Shown here piece by piece: positions 49,702 through 59,833 of a stretch of 64,000 nt of DNA (the stretch's first letter is position 1; each line of letters starts with the position of its first letter). The notes beneath the pieces are model-generated. The model saw nothing but the letters and a program-made list of their open reading frames with translations, was not told the DNA's origin and ran no database searches. The translations under genes were made by a program, and so were the position numbers. Source of the DNA: Glaciecola sp. HTCC2999. GTDB lineage: Bacteria; Pseudomonadota; Gammaproteobacteria; Enterobacterales; Alteromonadaceae. The stretch lies in NCBI RefSeq assembly GCF_000155775.1, contig NZ_DS989810.1:826172-890171 (forward strand), given 5' to 3'.

Positions 49702-50106
49702 ATGGAATTAAGTATCACAACACCTGCGATGTTGTTTCCTGCAATTAGTCTATTATTGCTAGCGTTTACTCAGCGTTTTTTAGCGCTTTCAAGCTTAACT
49801 CGTCAATTTTCCGAAAATCACGAGCATGAAGCGGTAATGTTACAAATCCAAAACTTCCGCAAACGGATCCGTTTGATCCGTTGGATGCAAGAAGCCGGCG
49901 TGTTAAGTTTCTTTTGTTGTGTATTGACCATGCTCTTTATTTACATGGATTATGCCATCATTGCTCAATGGGTATTCGGCCTTAGCTTAGTTTTACTGTT
50001 ACTCGCTTTGGTGCTGTCAGTACGTGAAATTCACATTTCAATGGAAGCACTTAATGTTCACTTAAACCAAGTGCTCACTGAACGTAAAAACCAACACGGT
50101 TCTTAA
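49702..50106 (+). CDS. DUF2721 membrane protein
   Basis: A 134-residue inner-membrane protein with three hydrophobic segments (about residues 8-26, 66-85 and 90-108) and a conserved-looking RKRIRLIRW cytoplasmic loop, in the pattern of the DUF2721 family, whose function is unknown. Its stop abuts the glpK stop with no gap (convergent), and I see no terminator between them. Confidence 0.75.
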   Translation: MELSITTPAMLFPAISLLLLAFTQRFLALSSLTRQFSENHEHEAVMLQIQNFRKRIRLIRWMQEAGVLSFFCCVLTMLFIYMDYAIIAQWVFGLSLVLLLLALVLSVREIHISMEALNVHLNQVLTERKNQHGS

Positions 50107-51591
50107 CTAGCATTCATGAAACATGAGAGTGCTTTTTAGCGCGGCTTCCCAGCGTTGTAAACATGCGCTACGAATATCAGTATCAATTGTTGGCGTGAAA
50201 ACCGATCCTATCGCTTTGAGCTGGGCCACTTCTTCAACATCAGCATATATACCCAATTGCAAACCAGCTAAAAACGCAGCACCTAATGCCGTAGACTCCA
50301 TATTCGTTGGGCGCTGAATATCGACTTGAACCATGTCCGCTAAAAACTGACACAACCAATTATTTGCCACCATGCCACCATCGACCAAAACAGAAGAAAC
50401 CGCTACCCCATCTTGTTGCATAGCGACTAATAAATCATGAGTTTGATAACATACCGCTTCAAGAGCCGCTCTTGCAAAGTGGGCATTGGACGTATCTCTT
50501 GTCATGCCATAAATTGCCGCTCGCGCATTGGGTTTCCAATGGGGCGCCCCTAATCCTGCGAACGCTGGAACCAACACTACACCATGGTCATAATCTAAAG
50601 ATTCAGCTAAAGGTTGTGAAGCTCTAGCAGTATCAATCACTTGTATACCATCACGTAGCCATTGCACGTTTGCACCAGCGGTGAAAATTGATCCCTCAAG
50701 GGCATAATGGGTCTGTCCGTTGAGCGTAAAACCCACCGTTGTTAATAAACGTGAGCGCGATGCCAACGGCTTAGTACCAGTATTAAGTAATGCGAAACAC
50801 CCGGTACCATAAGTACTCTTCAAGGCACCTTTATCAAAGCCACATTGCCCGACGAGAGCGGCTTGTTGATCGCCTGCCACACCTGCTATGGGCAGTTCTA
50901 ACGGCAGCACTCCCGCTGCAGTGACACCAAAGTCAGCAGCGCAATCTAACACCTCAGGCAAAACGGAGCGAGGTACATTAAACCACTCACATAACTCATC
51001 ATCCCACTGCATATCATAAATATTAAATACATTCGTTCTCGAGGCATTCGTGGTATCCGTGACGTGGGATTGCCCCTTCGTCAATCTCCAAATTAAAAAG
51101 GTATCAATAGTGCCAAATGCCACTTCACCTTTTTCAGCTTTAGCTCTCGCGCCTTCGACATGATCTAAAATCCAAGCAATTTTAGTTGCTGAAAAATACG
51201 GGTCGAGTAATAAGCCGGTTTTGGCAGTGATCTCTTCACTCTTCTCGTGCATTTGCGCACAAATTGAAGCTGTCCGACGATCTTGCCACACAATAGCATT
51301 ATACAAAGGTTTGCCTGTGACTTTATCCCACACCAAAGTGGTTTCTCGTTGATTGGTGATCCCAATACCTACGACTTTCACGCCCGCGCTTTGCGCTTTG
51401 TCTAATACTTCATGACATACAGATAATGTGGTTGACCAAATTTCTTCAGGATCATGTTCGACCCAACCATTATTAGGATAGATTTGAGTGAATTCTTGCT
51501 GTGCACTGAACAAGGGCTGTCCTTGCTTATTAAACACAATAGCACGCGTCGAAGTAGTGCCTTGATCAATTGATAAAATCCCGGTGGTCAT
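50107..51591 (-). CDS. glpK: Glycerol kinase
   Basis: A 494-residue kinase making sn-glycerol-3-phosphate from glycerol and ATP. Family blocks: [14 protein letters not shown], the glycerol-binding [32 protein letters not shown], and [11 protein letters not shown]. The ATG at 51591 has GAGGAT close upstream and matches the family's N-terminus; 26 in-frame codons before it are not part of it. It is divergent from glpD, with a 237-base shared region holding a nested dyad. No glpF (facilitator) gene is present nearby. Confidence 0.96.
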   Translation of the reverse strand: MTTGILSIDQGTTSTRAIVFNKQGQPLFSAQQEFTQIYPNNGWVEHDPEEIWSTTLSVCHEVLDKAQSAGVKVVGIGITNQRETTLVWDKVTGKPLYNAIVWQDRRTASICAQMHEKSEEITAKTGLLLDPYFSATKIAWILDHVEGARAKAEKGEVAFGTIDTFLIWRLTKGQSHVTDTTNASRTNVFNIYDMQWDDELCEWFNVPRSVLPEVLDCAADFGVTAAGVLPLELPIAGVAGDQQAALVGQCGFDKGALKSTYGTGCFALLNTGTKPLASRSRLLTTVGFTLNGQTHYALEGSIFTAGANVQWLRDGIQVIDTARASQPLAESLDYDHGVVLVPAFAGLGAPHWKPNARAAIYGMTRDTSNAHFARAALEAVCYQTHDLLVAMQQDGVAVSSVLVDGGMVANNWLCQFLADMVQVDIQRPTNMESTALGAAFLAGLQLGIYADVEEVAQLKAIGSVFTPTIDTDIRSACLQRWEAALKSTLMFHEC

Positions 51592-51726
51592 GTCATCCTC
51601 TATTCTATTATTATTGGTGCTAAAGTCGGCGAAATCCAAGTATTCATAAATATGAGGACGTGTTCTCATATTTATAAAGAATACTACATTTATTACAAAC
51701 CCTTAACACAAGACTCCGTTTTTTTG

Positions 51727-51752
51727 TTTGATATGATGCAAAAATCATCAAA
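51727..51752. promoter_or_regulatory. Nested dyad in the glpK-glpD divergent region
   Basis: TTTGAT at one end and ATCAAA at the other, with ATGAT/ATCAT inside. It lies in the shared promoter region and could bind a repressor such as GlpR; it does not match a motif I can vouch for. Confidence 0.35.
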
Positions 51753-51828
51753 TTAATATATATTGTATGATAAATATGAAAAATAAAACAACCTTAAACT
51801 TTTATCTAAGCTCGGTGTATTAAATAAG

Positions 51829-53448
51829 ATGAATTTACGCGAAACGAATTTAAACCAACTCCATCAACACACCTATGATGTGCTCATCGTGGGTGCCGGT
51901 ATTAATGGTGCAGTCAGTGCGGCTGCCTTATCTAAAAAAGGCTTGAGTGTTGCGGTAATTGATAAAGGTGACTTTGCAGGCGAAACCAGTTCGCACTCTT
52001 CGAATCTAGCATGGGGAGGGATCAAATACTTAGAATCCCATGAGTATTTACTGGTCAATAAACTATGTAAAAGCCGCAACCATTTAATGGAAAGCTACCC
52101 ATCGACTGTCCAAGAAATTCGATTCTTAACGACGTTACAAAAAGGGTTTCGTTTCCCTGCGCTATTTGTTTACATGGGTACCTTATTGTATTGGATCATG
52201 GGACGTTTCTTCACGCGCTTCCCTGAGTTATTGTCAGCTAAATCGATTGCTGCGCGAGAACCGGTGATTGATACCAGTAATGCCCAAGGTGGCTTTGAAT
52301 ATTCGGATGCCTTTTTACACGATAATGATGCCCGCTTTGTGTTTAACTTTATTCGTGGGGCCATGGATAATGGGGCGATTGTCACCAATTATGTATCCGC
52401 CCAAGATGCTGAATTTACTGATAATATCTGGCATATCAACGCGAAAGACGAACTCACCCAAACGCCTATACAGATAAAAGCGAAAAGCGTAATCAATGCT
52501 TGTGGTCCTTTTGCTGATAAATTCAATGATACATTAGACAATACTACTGAACACCATCATGTGTTCTCCAAGGGTGTACATTTAATTGTTAATAAACTTA
52601 CCAAAGTAGATAAAGTACTCGCCTTTTTTGCCTCCGATGGTCGTTTATTCTTTGTAATACCGATGGGGCAAAAAACCTGTATTGGTACGACAGATGATAA
52701 AGTCGATACGCCAAATCCTCAGGTCACAGACGCTGATCGCCAATTCATTTTGGACAACGTCAATACACTACTCAACCTTGAAAAGCCCCTTACAATGGAC
52801 GATATCATTTCTGAACGTTGTGGCGTGCGTCCATTAGCGGTTAAAGGTAATTCAGGAGAGTCTGATTGGGTACAATTATCGCGTAAACATGCAGTAGATG
52901 TTAATCCGGAAAAACGCCTTGTGAGTATTTTCGGCGGTAAACTTACCGATTGCATTAACGTCGGTAACGAGATAGCCGATACGATAGCGGACTTCGGTAT
53001 GCCACTGCCTTATCCCAAGGCAAAATGGTACGGCGAATCTAGTGAAGCGCACAAACACACATTTTTAGAGCGTGCCGCATTAATTAAGTTAGATGATTTA
53101 ACGCCAAGTTATTCTTCTGAGCCATTGTCAGAAAGATTATGGCGTCGTTATGACATCAATGCATTGCAAATTATTGATGAGATACAGCGCGACCCAAAAC
53201 AAGCAGAACAACTGATGCATAACGCTGAATATCTGCGCGCAGAACTGCACTATGCCGCTAGACGAGAAATGATCACAAAACTAGATGATTTCTTACGCCG
53301 TCGTTCAAAAATAGCCATGGTACTTAACAGTGATGATATTTTATCAAGTCCTGGTCTGATTGAAGCGTGTGAAATACTATTTGGCAAGCAAGCGGAAACT
53401 AAGTTAGCAGAGTATCAAGCCTACGTGAACCAAACACAGACTGAGTAA
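51829..53448 (+). CDS. glpD: FAD-dependent glycerol-3-phosphate dehydrogenase (aerobic)
   Basis: A 539-residue membrane-associated flavoenzyme that oxidises glycerol-3-phosphate to dihydroxyacetone phosphate and reduces quinone. The FAD site is VGAGINGAVSAAALSKKG at residues about 22-39; other blocks are GDFAGETSSHSSNLAWGGIKYLE, VINACGPFADKF, and FGGKLTDCINVGNE; and the C-terminal domain carries the YAARREM segment. It works with glpK. It ends before a strong terminator. Confidence 0.94.
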   Translation: MNLRETNLNQLHQHTYDVLIVGAGINGAVSAAALSKKGLSVAVIDKGDFAGETSSHSSNLAWGGIKYLESHEYLLVNKLCKSRNHLMESYPSTVQEIRFLTTLQKGFRFPALFVYMGTLLYWIMGRFFTRFPELLSAKSIAAREPVIDTSNAQGGFEYSDAFLHDNDARFVFNFIRGAMDNGAIVTNYVSAQDAEFTDNIWHINAKDELTQTPIQIKAKSVINACGPFADKFNDTLDNTTEHHHVFSKGVHLIVNKLTKVDKVLAFFASDGRLFFVIPMGQKTCIGTTDDKVDTPNPQVTDADRQFILDNVNTLLNLEKPLTMDDIISERCGVRPLAVKGNSGESDWVQLSRKHAVDVNPEKRLVSIFGGKLTDCINVGNEIADTIADFGMPLPYPKAKWYGESSEAHKHTFLERAALIKLDDLTPSYSSEPLSERLWRRYDINALQIIDEIQRDPKQAEQLMHNAEYLRAELHYAARREMITKLDDFLRRRSKIAMVLNSDDILSSPGLIEACEILFGKQAETKLAEYQAYVNQTQTE

Positions 53449-53465
53449 AAAAGGCTCCCTCAAAA

Positions 53466-53510
53466 AAAACGTCAAGATAATCGAAGTGTCACACTTCACC
53501 TTGACGTTTT
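53466..53510. terminator. Bidirectional intrinsic terminator between glpD and tyrS
   Basis: Outer stem AAAACGTCAAG/CTTGACGTTTT (11 pairs) with an inner stem GAAGTG/CACTTC; T-runs follow on both strands. Confidence 0.9.
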
Positions 53511-53540
53511 TATTATGACTGTATTATTTATTGAAGAATA

Positions 53541-54740
53541 CTAAGCCAACGTAATACGCGCAAATTTCCGTTTACCGACTTGATAAACCGCTTCACCTTT
53601 TTCGCTTAATTGCAGTTTTGTATCTTCTACTTTATCACCATTGATTTTCACAGCGCCTTGTTTGATCATGCGCATCGCATCGGAAGTCGAGTTGACTAAA
53701 TTAGCAGCTTTTAATAAATTTGCGATCCCCATCGCTTCACCTTCTAAATGCACAGTAACTTCTGGCATGTCATCAGGAATCGCATTCTTTTGAAAACGTT
53801 GAATGAAATCTTGATGCGCACCTTCTGCCGCAGCATCATCATGAAAACGTGCAATGATTTCTTTGGCTAACTCAATTTTAGTATCACGTGGATTAGCACC
53901 ACCTTCTACCGCCGCCTTTAATGCATCAATTTCAGCAATAGGACGGAAGCTCAATAAATCAAAATAGCGCCACATCAAGTCATCCGAGATAGACATGATT
54001 TTACCAAACATATCATTTGGTGCATCTGTTATCCCAATATAATTATTCAACGATTTTGACATCTTTTGAACACCATCAAGGCCTTCTAACAATGGCATCA
54101 TTAGCACTGTTTGCTGACGTTGACCTTGAGATTTTTGGAGTTCGCGTCCCATCAATAAGTTAAAACGCTGATCGGTACCACCCAACTCAACATCTGATTC
54201 TAACGCTACGCTGTCCCAACCTTGCACCAATGGATATAAAAACTCATGGATGGCAATCGGTTGATTATTACCATAGCGTTTTTTAAAGTCATCGCGCTCT
54301 AACATCCGAGCCACTGTTTGACTCGCTGCTAATTTAATCATCCCCGCCGCACCTAACGCATCCATCCACTCAGAATTAAAGCGCACTGTAGTTTTAGCGG
54401 GATCAAGAATTTTGAATACCTGTTCTTTGTAGGTCTCTGCATTCGCTAACACATCTTCTTTGGACAGTGGCTTTCGCGTTACGTTTTTACCGGTTGGGTC
54501 ACCAATTAAACCAGTGAAATCGCCAATTAAGAAAATAACTTCATGTCCTAGCTGTTGGAAAGTCCGTAATTTATTAATTAACACCGTATGTCCTAAATGC
54601 AGATCAGGGGCAGTAGGATCAAAACCAGCCTTAATTTTCAAAGGCTTACCTTCTTTTAGACGAGCAATTAACTCATCTTCAATTAAAATTTCATCTGCGC
54701 CACGTTTTATTTCATTAAAGGCGTTTTGCCAATCAGACAT
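53541..54740 (-). CDS. tyrS: Tyrosyl-tRNA synthetase
   Basis: A 399-residue class I synthetase charging tRNA-Tyr. The HIGH-type motif is HLGH at 48-51 in [17 protein letters not shown] is at 226-230; the C-terminal S4 RNA-binding domain has [18 protein letters not shown]. It is the shorter TyrZ-like form common in Pseudomonas and Vibrio rather than the E. coli TyrS type. It is divergent from mepM, as in the tyrS-mepM-anmK cluster of Pseudomonas. Confidence 0.97.
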   Translation of the reverse strand: MSDWQNAFNEIKRGADEILIEDELIARLKEGKPLKIKAGFDPTAPDLHLGHTVLINKLRTFQQLGHEVIFLIGDFTGLIGDPTGKNVTRKPLSKEDVLANAETYKEQVFKILDPAKTTVRFNSEWMDALGAAGMIKLAASQTVARMLERDDFKKRYGNNQPIAIHEFLYPLVQGWDSVALESDVELGGTDQRFNLLMGRELQKSQGQRQQTVLMMPLLEGLDGVQKMSKSLNNYIGITDAPNDMFGKIMSISDDLMWRYFDLLSFRPIAEIDALKAAVEGGANPRDTKIELAKEIIARFHDDAAAEGAHQDFIQRFQKNAIPDDMPEVTVHLEGEAMGIANLLKAANLVNSTSDAMRMIKQGAVKINGDKVEDTKLQLSEKGEAVYQVGKRKFARITLA

Positions 54741-54938
54741 ACTTTTTCCACGGTCTATTGAATTTATATGAACATTTTACTTGTACGACGGTCAGATGAA
54801 AAGACTTTACGTATGCTATTTTAAGTCTAAATAAAATTCCTTATACCTTTAAAAATCAGTCAGTTTGTCTAAGTTACACTAGAATTTAACCGGTAATAGC
54901 GATATTCTACTTAAACTTTCCAAAATAAGAGGTTTACC

Positions 54939-56249
54939 GTGGTTGCTCAAACGATAAAAACACTGCCTCGGCCACATAAAATTTCTTTGGTCGCTTTGTC
55001 TGTGGTTGTCTTTATTTTAACCGCCAGTATGCTCTTCAGTGCAGATGCATCTCGCCATGCTACTTCCACGGTACTTGAGCCTGGAGTGAAGTACCCTGTC
55101 GCACTTAATTTAGAACAACTCAGTGCTAGTAACAGTAGTGTTATTGACTCTGGGATTGAATCGATAGAAAGTCAAACTTACCGAGTTAAACCCGGCGATA
55201 ATCTTGCCAAAATATTTAAACAAGTAGGGTTAACTCCCACTGATACCTACCATGTTTCTCGCGCTGGTAAACACGCTAAAAAACTGCTTAAAATGATGCC
55301 TGGAGAATTTCTCAATTTCACTTTTGACCGTCGCGGTAAACTCAATACTCTCATATATGAATTTTCTGATACAGAAACGTTAACTATCACACGAAAAACT
55401 GATGATGAATATATATCCCAAATTGATATAGCCGAAGTTTATACTAAATTCCGTTTCGCTCAGGGTGAAATTACCTCGTCGTTCTGGAATGCTGCCATTA
55501 AAGCAGGTATGAGTGACAATAAGATTATGGAACTTGCTGATATTTTTGGTTGGGATATCGATTTTGCAATGGAAATCCGTGCAGGCGATACCTTTAATGT
55601 GATGTATGAAGAACGCTTTGTGAATGGCGACTTTATCGGATATGGTGATATTTTAGCAGCGGAATTTGTGAACCAAGGCGAAGTTTTCCAAGCCATTCGT
55701 CATACCGATGGTAGTTACTACGCGCCTAACGGTCGCAGTATGAAGAAAAGCTTTTTACGCGCTCCCGTTAACTTTCGTTACATCAGTTCTAATTTTACTA
55801 AAAAACGCTTTCACCCAGTGACAAAACGCTGGAAAGCTCACCGAGGAACAGATTATGCAGCCCCCACTGGCACACCAGTAGTGGCGTCAGGTAAAGGTCG
55901 CGTAATTAAATCAACTTACGATCGTTTTAATGGCCACCATGTCTTTATCCAGCATGGCGATCGTTATGTAACTAAATACCTGCATTTTTCCAAGCGCAAA
56001 GTGAAAAAAGGTGAGATTGTCAAACAAGGGCAAGTCATTGGATTATTAGGCTCAACAGGTATGTCTTCAGGACCCCATTTGCATTATGAATTTTTAGTGG
56101 ATGGTGTGCATCGTAATCCACGTACAGTGACGCTACCCAAAGCGGAGCCGATTGCAAAATCAGAGAAAGCTGCATTCACACAGTTAAGTCTACCGCGTCT
56201 GACTATGCTAGCAAATAACAAACGCATTATGCTGGCGAGTATCGACTAG
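54939..56249 (+). CDS. mepM: Murein DD-endopeptidase MepM-like, M23 family
   Basis: A 436-residue envelope peptidoglycan hydrolase. An N-terminal membrane/signal segment (ISLVALSVVVFILTASMLF), a LysM/OapA-like region (YRVKPGDNLAKIFKQVG at about 81-96), a middle domain, and the C-terminal LytM/M23 domain with zinc ligands in HRGTDYAAPTGTP (H301, D305) and HLHYEF (His380, His382). It cuts peptide cross-links so that new wall can be inserted. The start is a GTG at 54939 with AGAGG upstream. It overlaps anmK by one base, so the two are co-transcribed. Confidence 0.92.
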   Translation: MVAQTIKTLPRPHKISLVALSVVVFILTASMLFSADASRHATSTVLEPGVKYPVALNLEQLSASNSSVIDSGIESIESQTYRVKPGDNLAKIFKQVGLTPTDTYHVSRAGKHAKKLLKMMPGEFLNFTFDRRGKLNTLIYEFSDTETLTITRKTDDEYISQIDIAEVYTKFRFAQGEITSSFWNAAIKAGMSDNKIMELADIFGWDIDFAMEIRAGDTFNVMYEERFVNGDFIGYGDILAAEFVNQGEVFQAIRHTDGSYYAPNGRSMKKSFLRAPVNFRYISSNFTKKRFHPVTKRWKAHRGTDYAAPTGTPVVASGKGRVIKSTYDRFNGHHVFIQHGDRYVTKYLHFSKRKVKKGEIVKQGQVIGLLGSTGMSSGPHLHYEFLVDGVHRNPRTVTLPKAEPIAKSEKAAFTQLSLPRLTMLANNKRIMLASID

Positions 56250-57403
56250 TGCTATTTATTGGGATCATGTCGGGTACCAGTTTAGACGGTATTGATGTGG
56301 CATTGGTGAAGTTTAATTCTCAAAGCGATATTCAGCTAGTTGCGTCCCAAACATATGCTATTGAAGATGCTCTTCGTAACGAATTAACCTTGCTTCTCTC
56401 GGACGGCGCACACTCGTTTAGCTTTATCGGTGACAGCACTCAACGCTTAACTCTTGCATATTCAAATGCGGTCAATGACTTTCTGAAGCAACAGTCATTA
56501 TCACCTAAAGCTATCACCGCTATTGGTTGTCACGGACAAACAGTTTGGCATGCTCCAGATGCTACCACACCATTTTCGATTCAGCTTCATAACCCTGCTT
56601 TACTTGCCGTAAACACAGGGATAAATGTTATTGATAATTTCCGCGCAAAAGATCTCGCACTCGGTGGTCAAGGTGCACCGTTAGTTCCACCTTTTCATGC
56701 AGCATTATTAATGCCCTACCCTAATAACGTTGCCCAACGTATTATTATCAATATTGGAGGGATAGCGAATGTCACTGTCTTGCCAGCTTCATTCGCAAGT
56801 AATGACTTACTTGATAGTGATTTAATAGGCTTTGATACTGGGCCTGGTAATACACTACTAGATACTTGGTGTTTAACCCATACAGGAAAACCATATGATG
56901 CAAATGGGCAATGGGCAAATACAGGCCGTGTTCTACCTGATTTATTATCAAACATGTTAAATGACCCCTATTTTTCATTGCCTTACCCTAAAAGCACTGG
57001 CCGAGAATATTTTAACCCTGCGTGGTTGGCGCAATTTCATGTCCAGCAATACCCGCCTACAGATGTTCAAGCCACACTGATTGCGTTGACCGCTCATTCA
57101 ATTACCGCAGGGATCCAGCAAGTTACTTCTGCCCAAACGAATCCAAACGCTTCAGCTTCAAAAGAATGGCTCATCTGCGGCGGAGGTGTCCACAATGATG
57201 TGCTAATGCATGCACTGCAGGTGTCTGCCCCAGATAATGTTAAAGTCATGCCCCTAGAAACGGTGGGTATTAATAGTGACGCATTAGAAGCCATGGCTTT
57301 TGCATGGCTCGCCTTTTGTTTTGAAACTGGCCTCACAAGCAACGCGCCTTCCGTAACAGGGGCAACGCAACCGACTATCTTAGGGAGTAAAACCTTTGCA
57401 TAA
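56249..57403 (+). CDS. anmK: Anhydro-N-acetylmuramic acid kinase
   Basis: A 384-residue kinase that phosphorylates and opens anhydro-MurNAc during peptidoglycan recycling. Motifs: GIMSGTSLDGIDVALVKF, GCHGQTVWHAP, NIGGIANVT, FDTGPGNTLLDTW and the sugar-binding CGGGVHNDVLM. GTG start overlapping the mepM stop. The pairing with a murein hydrolase fits its recycling role. Confidence 0.95.
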   Translation: MLFIGIMSGTSLDGIDVALVKFNSQSDIQLVASQTYAIEDALRNELTLLLSDGAHSFSFIGDSTQRLTLAYSNAVNDFLKQQSLSPKAITAIGCHGQTVWHAPDATTPFSIQLHNPALLAVNTGINVIDNFRAKDLALGGQGAPLVPPFHAALLMPYPNNVAQRIIINIGGIANVTVLPASFASNDLLDSDLIGFDTGPGNTLLDTWCLTHTGKPYDANGQWANTGRVLPDLLSNMLNDPYFSLPYPKSTGREYFNPAWLAQFHVQQYPPTDVQATLIALTAHSITAGIQQVTSAQTNPNASASKEWLICGGGVHNDVLMHALQVSAPDNVKVMPLETVGINSDALEAMAFAWLAFCFETGLTSNAPSVTGATQPTILGSKTFA

Positions 57404-58409
57404 TCCCAGCCCTGCACTGATTATTCTCTCCCGAGATGTCAACCAATACCAAGCTCTGTGGGAAGCCTCTGACCTTTCTAATACCTCATTAGTATTGGCA
57501 ACTGATAAGGTAGCAGAAGTATTAGAATCAACATTCAAAGATCAATCGACTATTTTATTATCTGAGCCTGATTTGGCCGTTCAAGTAGTGGCACATTTAC
57601 CTAATTTAAAATGGTGTCAGTCTACTTGGGCCGGTAATGCTCCTTTATTAAATCACTCCAAACAAGATTATATCCTGACGGGCGTCAAAGGCATTTTTTC
57701 TCAACTCATGAGTGAGTATGTCCTGAGTTATATCTTGTCATATGTACGTCAGCACCAAACATTTATTGAACTACAATCCAAACAGCAGTGGGCACCGCCA
57801 AGGATCCGTAGTATCAGCGAATTAACCATAGGGATCTTGGGAATAGGCAACATTGCAACCGGAATGTTAAGTATGTTTGCAGCGCTGAATGTCAACATCA
57901 TTGGTTTATCTCGCAGTGCAAAGCCACCTCTATCTCATCCACAAATGCCTATGTTTACTCCTAATCAACTCGTCGATTTTATCGGTGCATGTGATGTGGT
58001 TATTAACTTATTACCCGATACCCCAGCAACGCAGGCATTCATTGACAGAACCACCATTGAAGCGTTGATAGCATCACAGCAAACTGTTACTGCAACCACC
58101 TCTGATACATCAGATTTGCCAAAATCTCGACAATTTATCAATGCTGGACGCGGCAGTGTGGTGACTGATGAGGTCTTATTGATGGCGCTGGATAATGGTG
58201 TATTCACGCAAGCGGTATTGGATGTTTTTACCACTGAGCCATTGCCAGCACAGCATGTCTTTTGGCACAGAGATGATATTGTGATCACGCAGCATACCGC
58301 TGCAATTTCAAAGCCTAGTGATGTCATGCAGGTATTTATGGAAAATATGACACGTTATACTCAAGGTCTATCCCCCTTGTATGTCATGGATTGGCATCAA
58401 GGTTACTAA
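57396..58409 (+). CDS. D-2-hydroxyacid dehydrogenase family protein
   Basis: A 337-residue NAD(P)-dependent dehydrogenase, GhrA-like in layout. The nucleotide-binding motif is GILGIGNIATGML; the catalytic residues are Arg in NAGRGSVV, Glu in FTTEPLP and His in QHTAAIS. It should reduce a 2-oxoacid such as glyoxylate or hydroxypyruvate. The TTG start at 57396 overlaps anmK by 8 bases and follows GGGAG, so it is read in the mepM-anmK operon. An insert of about 15 residues (SQQTVTATTSDTSDLPK) precedes the Arg motif. The substrate is not determined. Confidence 0.85.
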   Translation: MHNPSPALIILSRDVNQYQALWEASDLSNTSLVLATDKVAEVLESTFKDQSTILLSEPDLAVQVVAHLPNLKWCQSTWAGNAPLLNHSKQDYILTGVKGIFSQLMSEYVLSYILSYVRQHQTFIELQSKQQWAPPRIRSISELTIGILGIGNIATGMLSMFAALNVNIIGLSRSAKPPLSHPQMPMFTPNQLVDFIGACDVVINLLPDTPATQAFIDRTTIEALIASQQTVTATTSDTSDLPKSRQFINAGRGSVVTDEVLLMALDNGVFTQAVLDVFTTEPLPAQHVFWHRDDIVITQHTAAISKPSDVMQVFMENMTRYTQGLSPLYVMDWHQGY

Positions 58410-58438
58410 TAAAAAATACTCCACCAAAAGGAATACTT

Positions 58439-59098
58439 ATGTTTTCTATTCAGTCTCGCTTTTCACTAACAGCACTACTCACATTATTCGTCTCGTTCAG
58501 TGGTTGTGCTATGGTACCGCCACCATCGATAGCTACGGCACAAAAAGCCCATACGCCACCGGCGAAATCTATTAGCGCTATTACGGCGACGGAGCAACTG
58601 GCATTTTTTAATCAACTCCAAGCACTATGTGGGAAAGCATTTCAAGGTAAATTAGTCGTGGATACGTCCGGTAGTGAACGCTTTGCTGATGCGGCCTTGC
58701 TGATGCATGTCCGCGAATGTTCAGAAAACCAAATTAAAATTCCTTTTTATGTGGGCAATGATGCATCTCGGACATGGGTGATCACTAAAACAGGCGGTGG
58801 ATTACTTCTCAAACATGATCATCGTCATCAAGATGGATCACATGATGATTTAACTATGTACGGTGGACATACTCAAACTTTAGGTTCGGCACATAATCAA
58901 GCTTTTCCGGTTGATGTCTATACCCAAGCACTCTTCACAGAACTAGGCTACCCACAAAGCCTCACTAACATTTGGGAAATCTTTGTGTACCCAGATACGT
59001 TTACCTACAGATTAACGCGAGCAGGTTTTGAATTTCGGGTGGCGTTTGATTTGACTCAACCGGTTGTGAGCAATATGCATCCATGGGGTCATAAATAA
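58439..59098 (+). CDS. Predicted lipoprotein of unknown function
   Basis: A 219-residue protein with a lipoprotein signal (LLTLFVSFSGCAM, Cys near position 23). The mature part has the segments SERFADAALLMHV, GGGLLLKHDHRHQDGSHDD and LTMYGGHTQTLGSAHNQAFP, which look like a widespread but uncharacterised secreted family; the cluster of His and Asp could bind a metal. ATG at 58439 with AAAGGAA upstream. It lies 29 bases after the dehydrogenase gene. Confidence 0.75.
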   Translation: MFSIQSRFSLTALLTLFVSFSGCAMVPPPSIATAQKAHTPPAKSISAITATEQLAFFNQLQALCGKAFQGKLVVDTSGSERFADAALLMHVRECSENQIKIPFYVGNDASRTWVITKTGGGLLLKHDHRHQDGSHDDLTMYGGHTQTLGSAHNQAFPVDVYTQALFTELGYPQSLTNIWEIFVYPDTFTYRLTRAGFEFRVAFDLTQPVVSNMHPWGHK

Positions 59099-59099
59099 T

Positions 59100-59438
59100 A
59101 TGACACCAATATGGAGCAATGCTGATATTTGTTTAATTATGTATGATGATGTAATTGAGTCAGTATTAGCTCAAAGTACTTATACCACCGAAAGTTTAGC
59201 CACTGAAGGGTTTATTCATGCATGTAATGGACGACAAGTTCAAGAGGTGATTGACAAACACTACGACCGAAGTCAGCCGATGAGTATAATGATCATTAAT
59301 GAGCAGAAATTATTAGCCCCCGTGAAATACGAGGGCCCAAGTCTTTCTATGCTATCAACCGAACCATTTCCACATATTTATGGCCCGTTGAATCTTGATG
59401 CTGTGGAACACATTATTCCACTCACTGAATTTATATAG
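59100..59438 (+). CDS. DUF952 domain protein
   Basis: A 112-residue protein of the DUF952 family: [16 protein letters not shown] in the middle and [17 protein letters not shown] near the end are the usual conserved blocks. Function is unknown. It begins two bases after the lipoprotein stop and overlaps the 3' end of erpA (convergent) by 8 bases. Confidence 0.85.
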   Translation: MTPIWSNADICLIMYDDVIESVLAQSTYTTESLATEGFIHACNGRQVQEVIDKHYDRSQPMSIMIINEQKLLAPVKYEGPSLSMLSTEPFPHIYGPLNLDAVEHIIPLTEFI

Positions 59439-59775
59439 AGAAACTTGAACCACAGCCACAAGTCGTGGTGGCATTTGGGTTGTTGACTAAAAAGCGCGAG
59501 CCTTCAAGCCCTTCGATATAATCGACAACTCCGCCGACTAAATATTGTAGACTCATCGGGTCGACCACAAGTGTGACCTCATTTTTCTCAATCGTCATAT
59601 CGCCTTCATTCACTTTCTCATCAAATGTAAAGCCATATTGAAAGCCAGAGCAACCGCCGCCAGTTACGTATACACGCAACTTTAGTTCAGGGTTATTTTC
59701 TTCTTCAATCAACGATTTCACTTTAGTTGCTGCCGATTCTGAAAACTCGATAGGGAGAGCCATTTCAACTGTCAT
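59431..59775 (-). CDS. erpA: Iron-sulphur cluster insertion protein ErpA
   Basis: A 114-residue A-type carrier that delivers Fe-S clusters to target enzymes, including those of isoprenoid synthesis. The three cluster cysteines are in the family positions: C42 in [11 protein letters not shown], and C106 and C108 in CGCGSS near the C-terminus. Length equals that of E. coli ErpA. It is separated by 58 bases from the DUF6776-like gene upstream on the same strand. Confidence 0.97.
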   Translation of the reverse strand: MTVEMALPIEFSESAATKVKSLIEEENNPELKLRVYVTGGGCSGFQYGFTFDEKVNEGDMTIEKNEVTLVVDPMSLQYLVGGVVDYIEGLEGSRFLVNNPNATTTCGCGSSFSI

Positions 59776-59833
59776 AGTAAAGGGTGATCCTTAAATAATA
59801 ATGCAGTAATTATCTAATACTTGAGTAAATTCA

